From Alphaproteobacteria bacterium (GTDB lineage: Bacteria > Pseudomonadota > Alphaproteobacteria > Rhizobiales > Xanthobacteraceae), in assembly GCA_005883445.1 (NCBI GenBank), contig VAZL01000434.1, positions 1,680 through 7,623 on the forward strand: a stretch of DNA of 5,944 nucleotides, read 5' to 3'. Each line of letters begins with the position of its first letter. Position 1 is the first letter of the stretch. The position numbers were made by a program, and so were the translations under genes. Below are positions 1 to 5,944 of this stretch, one piece after another. The notes below the pieces were generated by a model, which was not told where the DNA came from, did not search any database, and worked only from the letters and a program-made list of their open reading frames with translations.

Positions 1-26
1 AAGACGGCGCAGCCCGGGAGGACGCT

Positions 27-494
27 ATGGCTCAACGAAAATCGCTGAACGTGAACGGCAAGGCGGTCCGGATCACCATCGACGATCCCGACATGCCGCT
101 GCTTTATGCGCTGCGCGATAACCTCGCGCTGCACGGCCCGCGCTTCGGCTGCGGGCTGGCGCAATGCGGCGCCTGCACGGTCCACGTCGACGGCAAGGCG
201 GTACGCTCATGCGTCACGCCGCTATCGTCGCTCACCGCCCAGCAGAAGGTGGTGACGCTCGAGGGTCTCGGCACGCCGCAACGGCTGCACCCGGTGCAGC
301 GCGCCTTCATCGAGGAACAAGCGGTGCAATGCGGCTACTGCATCAACGGCATGATCATGGAGTCCGCCGCGTTCCTCGCCAAGACCAAGAAACCGACCGA
401 GGCGCAAGTGAAGGATGCGCTCGCCAACAACCTGTGCCGCTGTGGGACCCATGCCCGCATCGTCAAGGCGGTCATGCGCGCGGCCGGTGCGTGA
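27..494 (+). CDS. (2Fe-2S)-binding small subunit of an isoquinoline 1-oxidoreductase-type molybdenum hydroxylase
   Basis: This is the electron-transfer subunit of a xanthine dehydrogenase-family enzyme. It passes electrons from the molybdenum site of the next gene's product through two [2Fe-2S] clusters. The N-terminal ferredoxin-like domain (about residues 1-75) has the plant-type cysteine set C42, C47, C50 and C62, in GCGLAQCGACTV and the following segment. The C-terminal helical domain has the second set: C102 and C105 in QCGYC, and C137 and C139 in LCRCG. Q101, just before C102, is the position that usually contacts the molybdopterin dinucleotide. The length of 155 aa is normal for the family, and all eight cluster cysteines are present. 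The start is supported by a Shine-Dalgarno GGGAGGA at 16-22. Only 12 bases separate its stop from the large-subunit start, so the two are surely co-transcribed. There is no signal peptide; such subunits are normally carried through Tat by the partner. The substrate cannot be told from sequence, so no symbol is given. Confidence 0.95.
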   Translation: MAQRKSLNVNGKAVRITIDDPDMPLLYALRDNLALHGPRFGCGLAQCGACTVHVDGKAVRSCVTPLSSLTAQQKVVTLEGLGTPQRLHPVQRAFIEEQAVQCGYCINGMIMESAAFLAKTKKPTEAQVKDALANNLCRCGTHARIVKAVMRAAGA

Positions 495-506
495 GGGGAG
501 GTAGCC

Positions 507-2651
507 ATGACGATTCACGCTTCTCGACGCGACGTGCTCAAGGGCGGCGGCGCGCTCGTCGTCAGCTTCTCGCTCGCCGGCGCGCTCGGCGAGGCGCTCG
601 CCCAGGGCGCCAAGCCGCTCGCGCTCACCGAGGTCGACTCCTTCCTGGCGATCGATGCCGGCGGCGTGGTGACGCTCTATAGCGGCAAGGTCGATCTCGG
701 AACCGGCGTCGCGACCGCGCTGCCGCAGATGGTCGCCGACGAGCTCGACGTGCCGCTCGACCGGGTCAAGCTCGTGCAGGGCGATACCGCGCTCACGCCC
801 GACCAGGGCACCACCTGGGGCAGCCTCTCGATCCAGATCGGAGGCATGCAGCTGCGCAACGCGGCGGCGACGGCCAAGGCCGCGCTACTCGATGAGGCGG
901 CCAAACGCCTGGGTGCCAAGCAGGACGAACTCAAGGTCGTCGACGGCGTGGTCAGTGCCGGCAACAAACGGGTGAGCTACGGCGAGCTGGTCGGAGGGAA
1001 GTCGTTCGCGCTCAAGCTCGATCACGCCAAGCCCGCCGCCGGCAAGGACCCCAAGGACTACAAGCTTGTGGGCAAGCCGGTGCCGCGCGTCGATATCCCG
1101 GACAAAGTGATGGGACGTTTCACCTACATGCAGGACTTCCGCGTGCCCGGCATGCTGCATGGGCGCGTCGTGCGCCCGCCGGCGATCGGCGCCACGCTCG
1201 AAAGTGTCGATGAGGCTTCGATCAAGGACGTTGTCGGGGTGGTCAAGGTCGTGCGGGAGGGCAATTTCCTCGGCGTCGTTGCTGAGAGTGAGTGGGGTGC
1301 GATCAAGGCGGCGGAGAAGCTCAAGGCATCGTGGTCGAAATCGCAGACGCTGCCGGACGCCGCCAAGCTGTGGGATGAAGTGCGCGCGAGCAAGGTCGCC
1401 AAGGACGAGGTGACGAGCAACGTCGGCAATACCGCTGACGCGATGGGCCAAGCGGGGGCCGAGTTCAAGGACGGCAAGCTGACGTCCTGGTCGGCCTCGC
1501 AAGCGACCCACAATCTGCGCAAGCAGCTCGCCACCATGTTCAGCATGCCCGCCGACAGCGTGCGCTGCATCTATATCGAAGGCTCCGGCTGCTATGGCCG
1601 CAACGGGCATGAGGATGCGGCGGCGGACGCGGCGCTGCTGGCGAAAGCGGTCGGGCGGCCTGTGCGGGTGCAATGGTCGCGCGCCGATGAGCACGGCTGG
1701 GACCCCAAAGGTCCGCCGACGCTCGTCGATCTGCGTGCCGCCGTCGACGGCGCCGGCGCGGTAACCGCCTGGGAATCGGAGTTCTTCATTCCGCAGCAGA
1801 CCGCCGGCAGCTTCAACGTGCCGCTGGTCGCCGCTACGCTTACGGGCATGCCGGCTGGCGATGACATCGCGCCCGGCAACATTTTCCAGAACTCGGCGAT
1901 CCCCTACAAACTCGCCAACGTCAAGACGGTCTGCCGCCGGCTCGCAACGACGCCGTTCCGCCCCTCCTGGATTCGCACGCCGGGGCGGATGCAGAACACT
2001 TATGCCAACGAGTGCTTCATCGACGAGCTCGCCGCGGCGGCGAACGCCGACCCCGTCGAGTTCCGGCTGAAGTATCTCGACCCCAACGACAAGCGCGGCA
2101 TCGAAGTGCTCAACCGCGCCGCCGCCTTGGCGAAATGGGACAAGCGGCCTTCGCCCAGGCGCGACCAGCGCGGCGACGTAGTCACCGGCCGCGGCGTCGC
2201 CTATTGCAAATACGAGCTGGCGCGCACCTATATCGCGGCGGTGGCCGAGGTCGAGGTGAAGCGGTCGAGCGGCGACATCCGGGTGACGAAATTCTACCTC
2301 GCGCACGATTGCGGTCAGATCATCAATCCCGATGGGCTCAGGAACCAACTCGACGGCAACGTCATCCAGACCATCAGCCGCACCTTGATCGAGGAGCTCA
2401 AATACGACCGATCCGCGGTGACGAGCCTCGACTGGGAGAGCTATCCCATCCTGCGGTTCCCCCAAATTCCGGAGCTGGTCTACGACCTGATCGACCGCCC
2501 GAACGAGCGCCCGTGGGGCGCCGGCGAGCCCTCCGCATCGGTCGTGCCGCCGGCGATCTCGAACGCGGTGTTCGACGCGATCGGCGTGCGGCTGCGCTCC
2601 GTGCCCTTCACGCCGGACAAGGTGACGGCAGCGATGAAGGGGGCGGCGTGA
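507..2651 (+). CDS. Molybdopterin-binding large subunit of an isoquinoline 1-oxidoreductase-type enzyme, Tat-exported, probable internal deletion
   Basis: This is the catalytic subunit of an IorB/aldehyde oxidase-type molybdenum hydroxylase, predicted to act in the periplasm. Residues 6-12 (SRRDVLK) form a twin-arginine motif, followed by a hydrophobic stretch and a likely cleavage after ALA at 30-32. The DLGTGVATALPQMVADEL segment (63-80) and PVPRVDIPDKVMGRFTY (191-207) are typical of this family. GCYGRNG (361-367) is the equivalent of the cofactor-binding GGxFG loop. GAGEP near the C-terminus supplies the expected catalytic glutamate, E674. The start follows a strong Shine-Dalgarno (GGGGAGGT, 495-502). 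Oddity: at residues 311-322 the protein jumps from the end of the linker domain straight to KDGKLTSWSASQ. As I recall them, relatives have about 25-30 further residues here, including a conserved aromatic...HxxxxP segment at the start of the molybdopterin domain. The frame is kept. No FAD subunit or cytochrome c electron acceptor is visible. The substrate is unknown. Confidence 0.93.
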   Translation: MTIHASRRDVLKGGGALVVSFSLAGALGEALAQGAKPLALTEVDSFLAIDAGGVVTLYSGKVDLGTGVATALPQMVADELDVPLDRVKLVQGDTALTPDQGTTWGSLSIQIGGMQLRNAAATAKAALLDEAAKRLGAKQDELKVVDGVVSAGNKRVSYGELVGGKSFALKLDHAKPAAGKDPKDYKLVGKPVPRVDIPDKVMGRFTYMQDFRVPGMLHGRVVRPPAIGATLESVDEASIKDVVGVVKVVREGNFLGVVAESEWGAIKAAEKLKASWSKSQTLPDAAKLWDEVRASKVAKDEVTSNVGNTADAMGQAGAEFKDGKLTSWSASQATHNLRKQLATMFSMPADSVRCIYIEGSGCYGRNGHEDAAADAALLAKAVGRPVRVQWSRADEHGWDPKGPPTLVDLRAAVDGAGAVTAWESEFFIPQQTAGSFNVPLVAATLTGMPAGDDIAPGNIFQNSAIPYKLANVKTVCRRLATTPFRPSWIRTPGRMQNTYANECFIDELAAAANADPVEFRLKYLDPNDKRGIEVLNRAAALAKWDKRPSPRRDQRGDVVTGRGVAYCKYELARTYIAAVAEVEVKRSSGDIRVTKFYLAHDCGQIINPDGLRNQLDGNVIQTISRTLIEELKYDRSAVTSLDWESYPILRFPQIPELVYDLIDRPNERPWGAGEPSASVVPPAISNAVFDAIGVRLRSVPFTPDKVTAAMKGAA

Positions 2652-2660
2652 TGCGCCGCC
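2642..2660 (+). terminator. GC-rich hairpin straddling the large-subunit stop codon, possible intrinsic terminator
   Basis: GGCGGCG (2642-2648) and CGCCGCC (2654-2660) form a perfect 7-bp, all-GC stem with a 5-base loop that contains most of the TGA stop codon (2649-2651). The bases that follow (ATCGTTTG) are only weakly T-rich, so this is a marginal Rho-independent terminator. It could instead act as a 3'-end stabiliser or pause site for the oxidoreductase transcript. Seen directly; the function is inferred. Confidence 0.4.
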
Positions 2661-2682
2661 ATCGTTTGAGCTAAACCCTGTC

Positions 2683-2714
2683 CGGCCGAAGTGGGTCATA
2701 GCCGACTTCGGCCG
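2683..2714. repeat. Perfect 10-bp inverted repeat between the oxidoreductase and HAD genes
   Basis: CGGCCGAAGT (2683-2692) and ACTTCGGCCG (2705-2714) are exact reverse complements around a 12-base spacer. Two or three further pairs could form inside the spacer, after one mismatch. It lies 31 bases after the large-subunit stop and 11 bases before the HAD start. There is no T-run on either side, so it is not a standard intrinsic terminator on either strand. It could be a second, Rho-assisted 3'-end structure, an operator, or a copy of a short palindromic intergenic repeat. It also occupies the place where a ribosome binding site for the HAD gene would be expected. Confidence 0.6.
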
Positions 2715-2725
2715 CTCTAGACACG

Positions 2726-3433
2726 ATGGCAACGCCCGAGGTGCTCAGACGCGAAATCAAGGCGCTGGCGTTCGACCAGTACGGCACCATCGTCGATATG
2801 CAGACGGGGTTGACCGAGGCCGTCACGCCGTTCCTCAAGCGCAAGGGCTGGGACGGCAAACCGAATAGCTTCGTTACCTGGTGGCGCCGCACGCACTTCG
2901 AGAACTCGATGATCGACGCGCTGTGCGATCGCGGGCATACGCCCTATCGGCAGATCGGACAGCGCGCGGTCGCTTACGTGATGGATCGCTGCGGCATCGG
3001 CTACACGGCGGACGAGGTGCGCTCCCTCGTGAGCGCGATCGAGAAGCTCAAGCCGTTTCCCGATGTCGTGGCGGCGCTCGCGAAGCTTCGGGCGAAGGGA
3101 TACGCGCTGGCGATTCTATCGAACGGCGATCGCGACATGCTCAAGGCCGCCGGCCCGCACATCGGCTTTGCGTTCGATCACGTCATCTCGGTCGAGGAGG
3201 CCGGCTATTTCAAGCCGCACTGGAAAACCTACGCCAAGGCCGCCGAGATCATCGGGCAGGACCCCTCCAGCATTCTCTTCGTCGCCAATCACGCCTTCGA
3301 CTGCATCGGGGCAAAATCTTACGGCATGCGGACGGCGTTCATCGACCGGCGCAAGCGGCCGTTCGGGCAAAGCCCGCATCAGCCCGATCTGGTGGTGGCC
3401 GATTTCGCCGAACTCGCCGCGGTCATGGCTTGA
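2726..3433 (+). CDS. HAD-superfamily hydrolase, type II haloacid dehalogenase group
   Basis: This is a cytoplasmic HAD hydrolase with the layout of L-2-haloacid dehalogenases, which replace a halogen on a 2-haloacid with hydroxyl through an aspartyl-ester intermediate. Motif I is FDQYGT, with nucleophile D17 and T21. Motif II is ILSNGD, with S132. The motif III lysine is K163 in YFKPHWKTY. Motif IV is FVANHAFD (185-192), keeping D192. The helical cap lies between motifs I and II and includes the tryptophan-rich TWWRRTHFENSM (51-62). The length of 235 aa is normal. Where characterised dehalogenases read FVSSNAWD, this protein reads FVANHAFD, so the catalytic serine and asparagine of that loop are replaced by alanine and histidine. 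True dehalogenase activity is therefore uncertain; another phosphatase-like or hydrolytic role is possible. No clear Shine-Dalgarno precedes this ATG, but FDQYGT lies at the usual distance from the N-terminus. It has no signal peptide. Confidence 0.88.
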   Translation: MATPEVLRREIKALAFDQYGTIVDMQTGLTEAVTPFLKRKGWDGKPNSFVTWWRRTHFENSMIDALCDRGHTPYRQIGQRAVAYVMDRCGIGYTADEVRSLVSAIEKLKPFPDVVAALAKLRAKGYALAILSNGDRDMLKAAGPHIGFAFDHVISVEEAGYFKPHWKTYAKAAEIIGQDPSSILFVANHAFDCIGAKSYGMRTAFIDRRKRPFGQSPHQPDLVVADFAELAAVMA

Positions 3434-3482
3434 GTTTGCCTCGCCGCTTGCTTTTGCGCGTGTCCATCGCCATGGTGCGGCC

Positions 3483-4457
3483 ATGACCATCGCCACGAGC
3501 GAGCGTGATCTCGCCGTCGTCCGTCACGACTGGACGCGCGGTGAGGTGCGCGCGCTGTTCGAGCTTCCCTTTCCCGAATTGATCTTTCGCGCGCAGCGCA
3601 TTCATCGCCTGCATTTCGATCCCACCGAGGTGCAGATTTCGACCCTCATCTCGATCAAGACCGGCGGCTGCCCGGAAGACTGCGCCTATTGCCCCCAGAG
3701 CTCCCACTACCAGACGTCGGTCAAGGCGGAAAAGCTGATGCGCCTCGACGCCGTCGTCGCCGAGGCGCGGGCGGCGAAAAGCGCAGGCGCGAGCCGCTTC
3801 TGCATGGGCGCGGCCTGGCGCGAGCCGAAGGACCGCGACCTCGACCAGGTGTGCGAGATGGTCGCGGGCGTCAAAGCGATCGGGCTCGAGACCTGCGCCA
3901 CGCTCGGCATGCTCACGCAGCGCCAGGCGCGGCGTCTCAAGGCCGCCGGCCTCGACTACTACAACCACAACCTCGACACCTCGCCGGAATATTACGGCGC
4001 GATCATCACCACGCGCGCCTACCAGGACCGCCTCGACACGCTCGGCCACGTGCGCGACGCCGGCATCCACGTCTGCTGCGGCGGCATCGTCGGCATGGGC
4101 GAGAGTGCCGAGGATCGCATCGGCATGATCGTCACGCTCGCGAACTTGCCCGCGCATCCCGAAAGCGTGCCGATCAACATGCTGGTCAAGGTCGAAGGCA
4201 CGCCGCTCGCAGGTGGAGCCCAGCTCGATCCACTTGAGTTTGTTCGCACCATCGCGGTTGCGCGCATCACCATGCCGCGGTCGGTGGTGCGGCTCTCGGC
4301 TGGCCGCGAGGACATGAGCGAGGAAACGCAGGCGCTCTGTTTTCTCGCCGGCGCGAACTCGATCTTCTACGGGCCGAAGCTGCTCACCACGCCCAATCCC
4401 GAGCGCGATCGCGACCGGCGATTGATGGGCAAACTCGGACTCGTGCCGATGGACTAG
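3483..4457 (+). CDS. bioB: Biotin synthase
   Basis: This radical SAM enzyme inserts sulfur into dethiobiotin to make biotin, the last step of the pathway, in the cytoplasm. The radical SAM cysteines are C63, C67 and C70 in GGCPEDCAYCPQ. The ligands of the sulfur-donating [2Fe-2S] cluster are C107, C138, C198 and R270. All seven sit exactly ten residues after their counterparts in E. coli BioB. The family signatures FCMGAAWREP, YYNHNLDTSPE and SVPINMLVKVEGTPLA are intact. The protein is 324 aa, shorter than the E. coli enzyme because the variable C-terminal tail is trimmed. The ATG at 3483 was chosen because family homology begins soon after it and because upstream in-frame sequence overlaps the HAD gene in another frame. 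No Shine-Dalgarno is obvious before it. It starts 49 bases after the HAD stop. No bioA, bioD or bioF is visible, so biotin genes are probably dispersed or elsewhere. Confidence 0.97.
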   Translation: MTIATSERDLAVVRHDWTRGEVRALFELPFPELIFRAQRIHRLHFDPTEVQISTLISIKTGGCPEDCAYCPQSSHYQTSVKAEKLMRLDAVVAEARAAKSAGASRFCMGAAWREPKDRDLDQVCEMVAGVKAIGLETCATLGMLTQRQARRLKAAGLDYYNHNLDTSPEYYGAIITTRAYQDRLDTLGHVRDAGIHVCCGGIVGMGESAEDRIGMIVTLANLPAHPESVPINMLVKVEGTPLAGGAQLDPLEFVRTIAVARITMPRSVVRLSAGREDMSEETQALCFLAGANSIFYGPKLLTTPNPERDRDRRLMGKLGLVPMD

Positions 4458-4520
4458 CGCGCGCTCATTAGCCACCCAGCCATAGCCGCTGATTGATGAA
4501 GGCGTGAATGAAATCCGGCG

Positions 4521-5498
4521 TCACTTCTTGGATGCGTCGGGAATGACGATCACTTGATCGTTGCGAACATCGAACGCCATGAGATCGGTGCCGAGCGCGA
4601 GAGGCCCGGAATATGCCGCACGCGTCGTGCGCTCGATGTCGGCGACCTTGGGTGCCGGATAGTCTGGCGAGCCCAAAAAGACGAGATGCGTGTAGGCGGC
4701 AAGCTTCGGCTTGACCCTTGCGAATAGCGAACCCGCCTCCTGCGGCGTGATGTGATGGGCCATGATGTATTTAACGATGGGCGTCTTGTCGTAGTATTCC
4801 TGATTCGCGATGGCGACCTCGTGCACCACGAGGGTTGCGCCTTGCGCGTGCTTCTCGAGGTTCTCGCTGTAGCGCGTGTCGCCGGACAGGATGACCGAGC
4901 GTCCCTCGTAGTCGATGCGATAGCCGTAGGCCGGCTTGATCAAAGCGCCGTGGTCGACTTCGAACGCGGTGACCGTCACGCCGTTCTTCTCATAAACGAC
5001 GCCGTCGCTTGCATATTCTGACGCCGCGATCGCCACGCCTTCCATGGGATTTTTCTCGTCCTCGTAGCGGATGCGAATGTCATCGGCATAGGCGCGTTCG
5101 AGGTTTTGCATCAGCGACACGGTGCCTTTCGGTCCGATGACGCGGAACGGGCTCTGCCTGTTGCCGTAGTAGCGGCCGATCCAACCCGTGAGCCACAAGT
5201 CGGGGATGCCGGACGTATGGTCGGAGTGAAAGTGGGTGAGGAACACGGCATTCAACGTGCCCATGGACACGCCGATCTGATTGAGCCGGATGGTGGCTCC
5301 GCGACCGACGTCGAACAACAGCCGCTCTTTTCCCGCCTCCACCAGCGTCGCAGCGCCGAATCGATCGGTGGCGGGGAACGGCACGCCCGTCCCGAGCAGC
5401 GTCACCTTGAAGTCTTGCGCCCAGACTGCACACGTATATGCCGCAGACGTAAAGGCGAGACAGATCGACAAGATCGCAAAGCGCCGAGTGATTCCCAT
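4521..5498 (-). CDS. Exported metallo-beta-lactamase-fold hydrolase, RNase Z-like
   Basis: This is a two-metal hydrolase of the metallo-beta-lactamase superfamily. From the chosen start it has 325 aa. Residues 1-27 form a signal peptide: MGITRR, a hydrophobic core, and cleavage after VWA, so the mature enzyme should be periplasmic. The metal ligands are complete: H89, H91, D93 and H94 in THFHSDHTSGIPDLW, H183 in VDHG, D207 in SGDTRY, and H271 in YTHLVF. An AHHITPQEAG motif at 247-256 resembles the conserved histidine loop of RNase Z-type members. The opening VTLLGTGVPFP (32-42) is also RNase Z-like. Export argues against tRNA processing, so a small-molecule ester, lactone, phosphate or sulfate substrate is more likely. 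The frame stays open upstream to 5618, but a good GGAGG lies 6 bases before this ATG and the signal peptide starts here. It is convergent with bioB, 63 bases apart. The substrate is unknown. Confidence 0.9.
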   Translation of the reverse strand: MGITRRFAILSICLAFTSAAYTCAVWAQDFKVTLLGTGVPFPATDRFGAATLVEAGKERLLFDVGRGATIRLNQIGVSMGTLNAVFLTHFHSDHTSGIPDLWLTGWIGRYYGNRQSPFRVIGPKGTVSLMQNLERAYADDIRIRYEDEKNPMEGVAIAASEYASDGVVYEKNGVTVTAFEVDHGALIKPAYGYRIDYEGRSVILSGDTRYSENLEKHAQGATLVVHEVAIANQEYYDKTPIVKYIMAHHITPQEAGSLFARVKPKLAAYTHLVFLGSPDYPAPKVADIERTTRAAYSGPLALGTDLMAFDVRNDQVIVIPDASKK

Positions 5499-5504
5499 GT
5501 CCCG

Positions 5505-5509
5505 CCTCC
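5505..5509 (-). promoter_or_regulatory. Shine-Dalgarno that fixes the hydrolase start
   Basis: Read on the minus strand this is GGAGG, 6 bases before the ATG at 5498. It supports that start over the upstream in-frame ATG at 5618, which would add 40 residues ahead of the signal peptide and overlap the end of the stress-protein gene. Confidence 0.75.
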
Positions 5510-5593
5510 ATGCGTGCGCCGATGGAGCGAGCCTATCGAGCAACAGCTTGTGGCGTAAAGTGGCTCGGCTGAGCGCCGGCAGTGCCGCCTCCG

Positions 5594-5944
5594 CTACTTC
5601 ACGACCAGCACCGGACACTGCGCCAGCTGCATGATGCGGTCGGCCCGGCTGCCGATCATGCGCTCGTACAATGCCGAATGGCCCTTCGCTCCGATGACGA
5701 GCAGATCGACCTTGAGCTCGGACGCGAGCCCAACGATGTCGCGCACCGGATGGCCGGCGACGACGTGGGTGTGAAGTTTGACGTTCTGCTCTTGCGCCAT
5801 GGCGCGGGCGCGCTGCAGGACGGAGTGAAAGCGGCGCGAGGCGGTCCCCGTCTCTTCCCTGACTTCCTCGATGGCATGTAGTCGATCTCTTCGACCGACA
5901 CCATGTGCAGTTCGGAATTGTTCTGCTTGGCCAGCGCGAGTGCC
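5594..5944 (-). pseudogene. Universal stress protein (UspA family), 5' end outside the window, frameshifted
   Basis: This is the C-terminal four-fifths or so of a UspA-type nucleotide-binding stress protein. Downstream of about 5872 one frame encodes IEEVREETG, then KLHTHVVAGHPVRDIV, LLVIGAKGHS and the terminal CPVLVVK. It contains the ATP-binding pattern G-2x-G-9x-G-S exactly (GAKG, HSALYERMI, GS). Upstream, from the window edge to about 5875, the homologous protein lies in a different frame: ALALAKQNNSELH, then MVSVEEIDYMP. Joining ATG-CC to ATC-GAG needs one extra base near 5873-5874, so the sequence lacks one base (or one modulo three) relative to a working gene. Neither frame has a stop close to the junction; only homology reveals the shift. 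About 25-30 N-terminal residues should lie beyond the window. It could be a true pseudogene or an assembly/sequencing error. The stop is 95 bases upstream of the hydrolase start, on the same strand. Confidence 0.82.

Noticed and set aside
885..2732. Long minus-strand open frame opposite the large oxidoreductase subunit
   Set aside because: It is arginine-, histidine- and aspartate-rich with no recognisable motif, as expected for the antisense of a GC-rich coding region.
3063..3482. In-frame upstream extension of bioB to 3063
   Set aside because: It overlaps most of the HAD gene in another frame, encodes arginine/serine-rich nonsense with no family match, and BioB homology begins only after 3483.
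3423..4475. Long minus-strand open frame opposite bioB
   Set aside because: It is the antisense shadow of a fully conserved bioB, with no motif or ribosome binding support.
4458..4520. Possible bidirectional terminator between the convergent bioB and hydrolase genes
   Set aside because: Only short, imperfect inverted matches were found, with no GC-rich stem followed by a T-run.
5499..5593. Possible promoter for the hydrolase (TTTACG ... TAGGCT on the minus strand)
   Set aside because: The boxes match the sigma-70 consensus poorly and the pattern is likely by chance.
5499..5618. Forty-residue N-terminal extension of the metallo-hydrolase
   Set aside because: It would bury the signal peptide inside the protein and run into the stress-protein gene. 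The ATG at 5498 has a GGAGG at good spacing.
5594..5800. A stand-alone 68-residue protein starting at the ATG at 5800
   Set aside because: Usp-like sequence continues upstream in the same frame to about 5872, so this methionine is internal to a longer stress protein.

Overview
The window looks like ordinary chromosomal DNA from a GC-rich alphaproteobacterium. The protein sequences resemble Hyphomicrobiales (Bradyrhizobium/Rhodopseudomonas-like) homologues as I know them, and codon third positions are strongly G/C. No phage, plasmid, IS, CRISPR or RNA-gene signature was seen. I did not find a convincing new multi-gene system; the items of interest are lesions and variants inside known families.

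Plus-strand block (27-4457). The first two genes are a tightly spaced pair encoding an isoquinoline 1-oxidoreductase-type molybdenum hydroxylase: a small subunit with two [2Fe-2S] clusters, then a large molybdopterin-binding subunit with a Tat signal. The large subunit seems to lack a stretch of roughly 25-30 residues that its relatives carry. After it come a GC-rich hairpin straddling the stop codon and then a perfect 10-bp inverted repeat. Next is a HAD-superfamily protein of the type II haloacid dehalogenase group with an altered active-site motif, and then biotin synthase (bioB). bioB has no other biotin gene visible beside it.

Minus-strand block (4521-5944, convergent with bioB). An exported metallo-beta-lactamase-fold hydrolase with a full RNase Z-like metal-ligand set starts at 5498. 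Upstream of it lies the 3' part of a universal stress protein gene that runs off the window edge. Homology in that gene switches reading frame near 5873, so it is either a pseudogene or carries a sequencing error. The 63 bp between bioB and the hydrolase (4458-4520) hold no convincing terminator or gene.

How the genes work together: only the two oxidoreductase subunits clearly form one complex. The HAD protein, biotin synthase, periplasmic hydrolase and stress protein share no obvious pathway, and their adjacency looks like normal genome order. No stretch over 300 bases lacks a gene.
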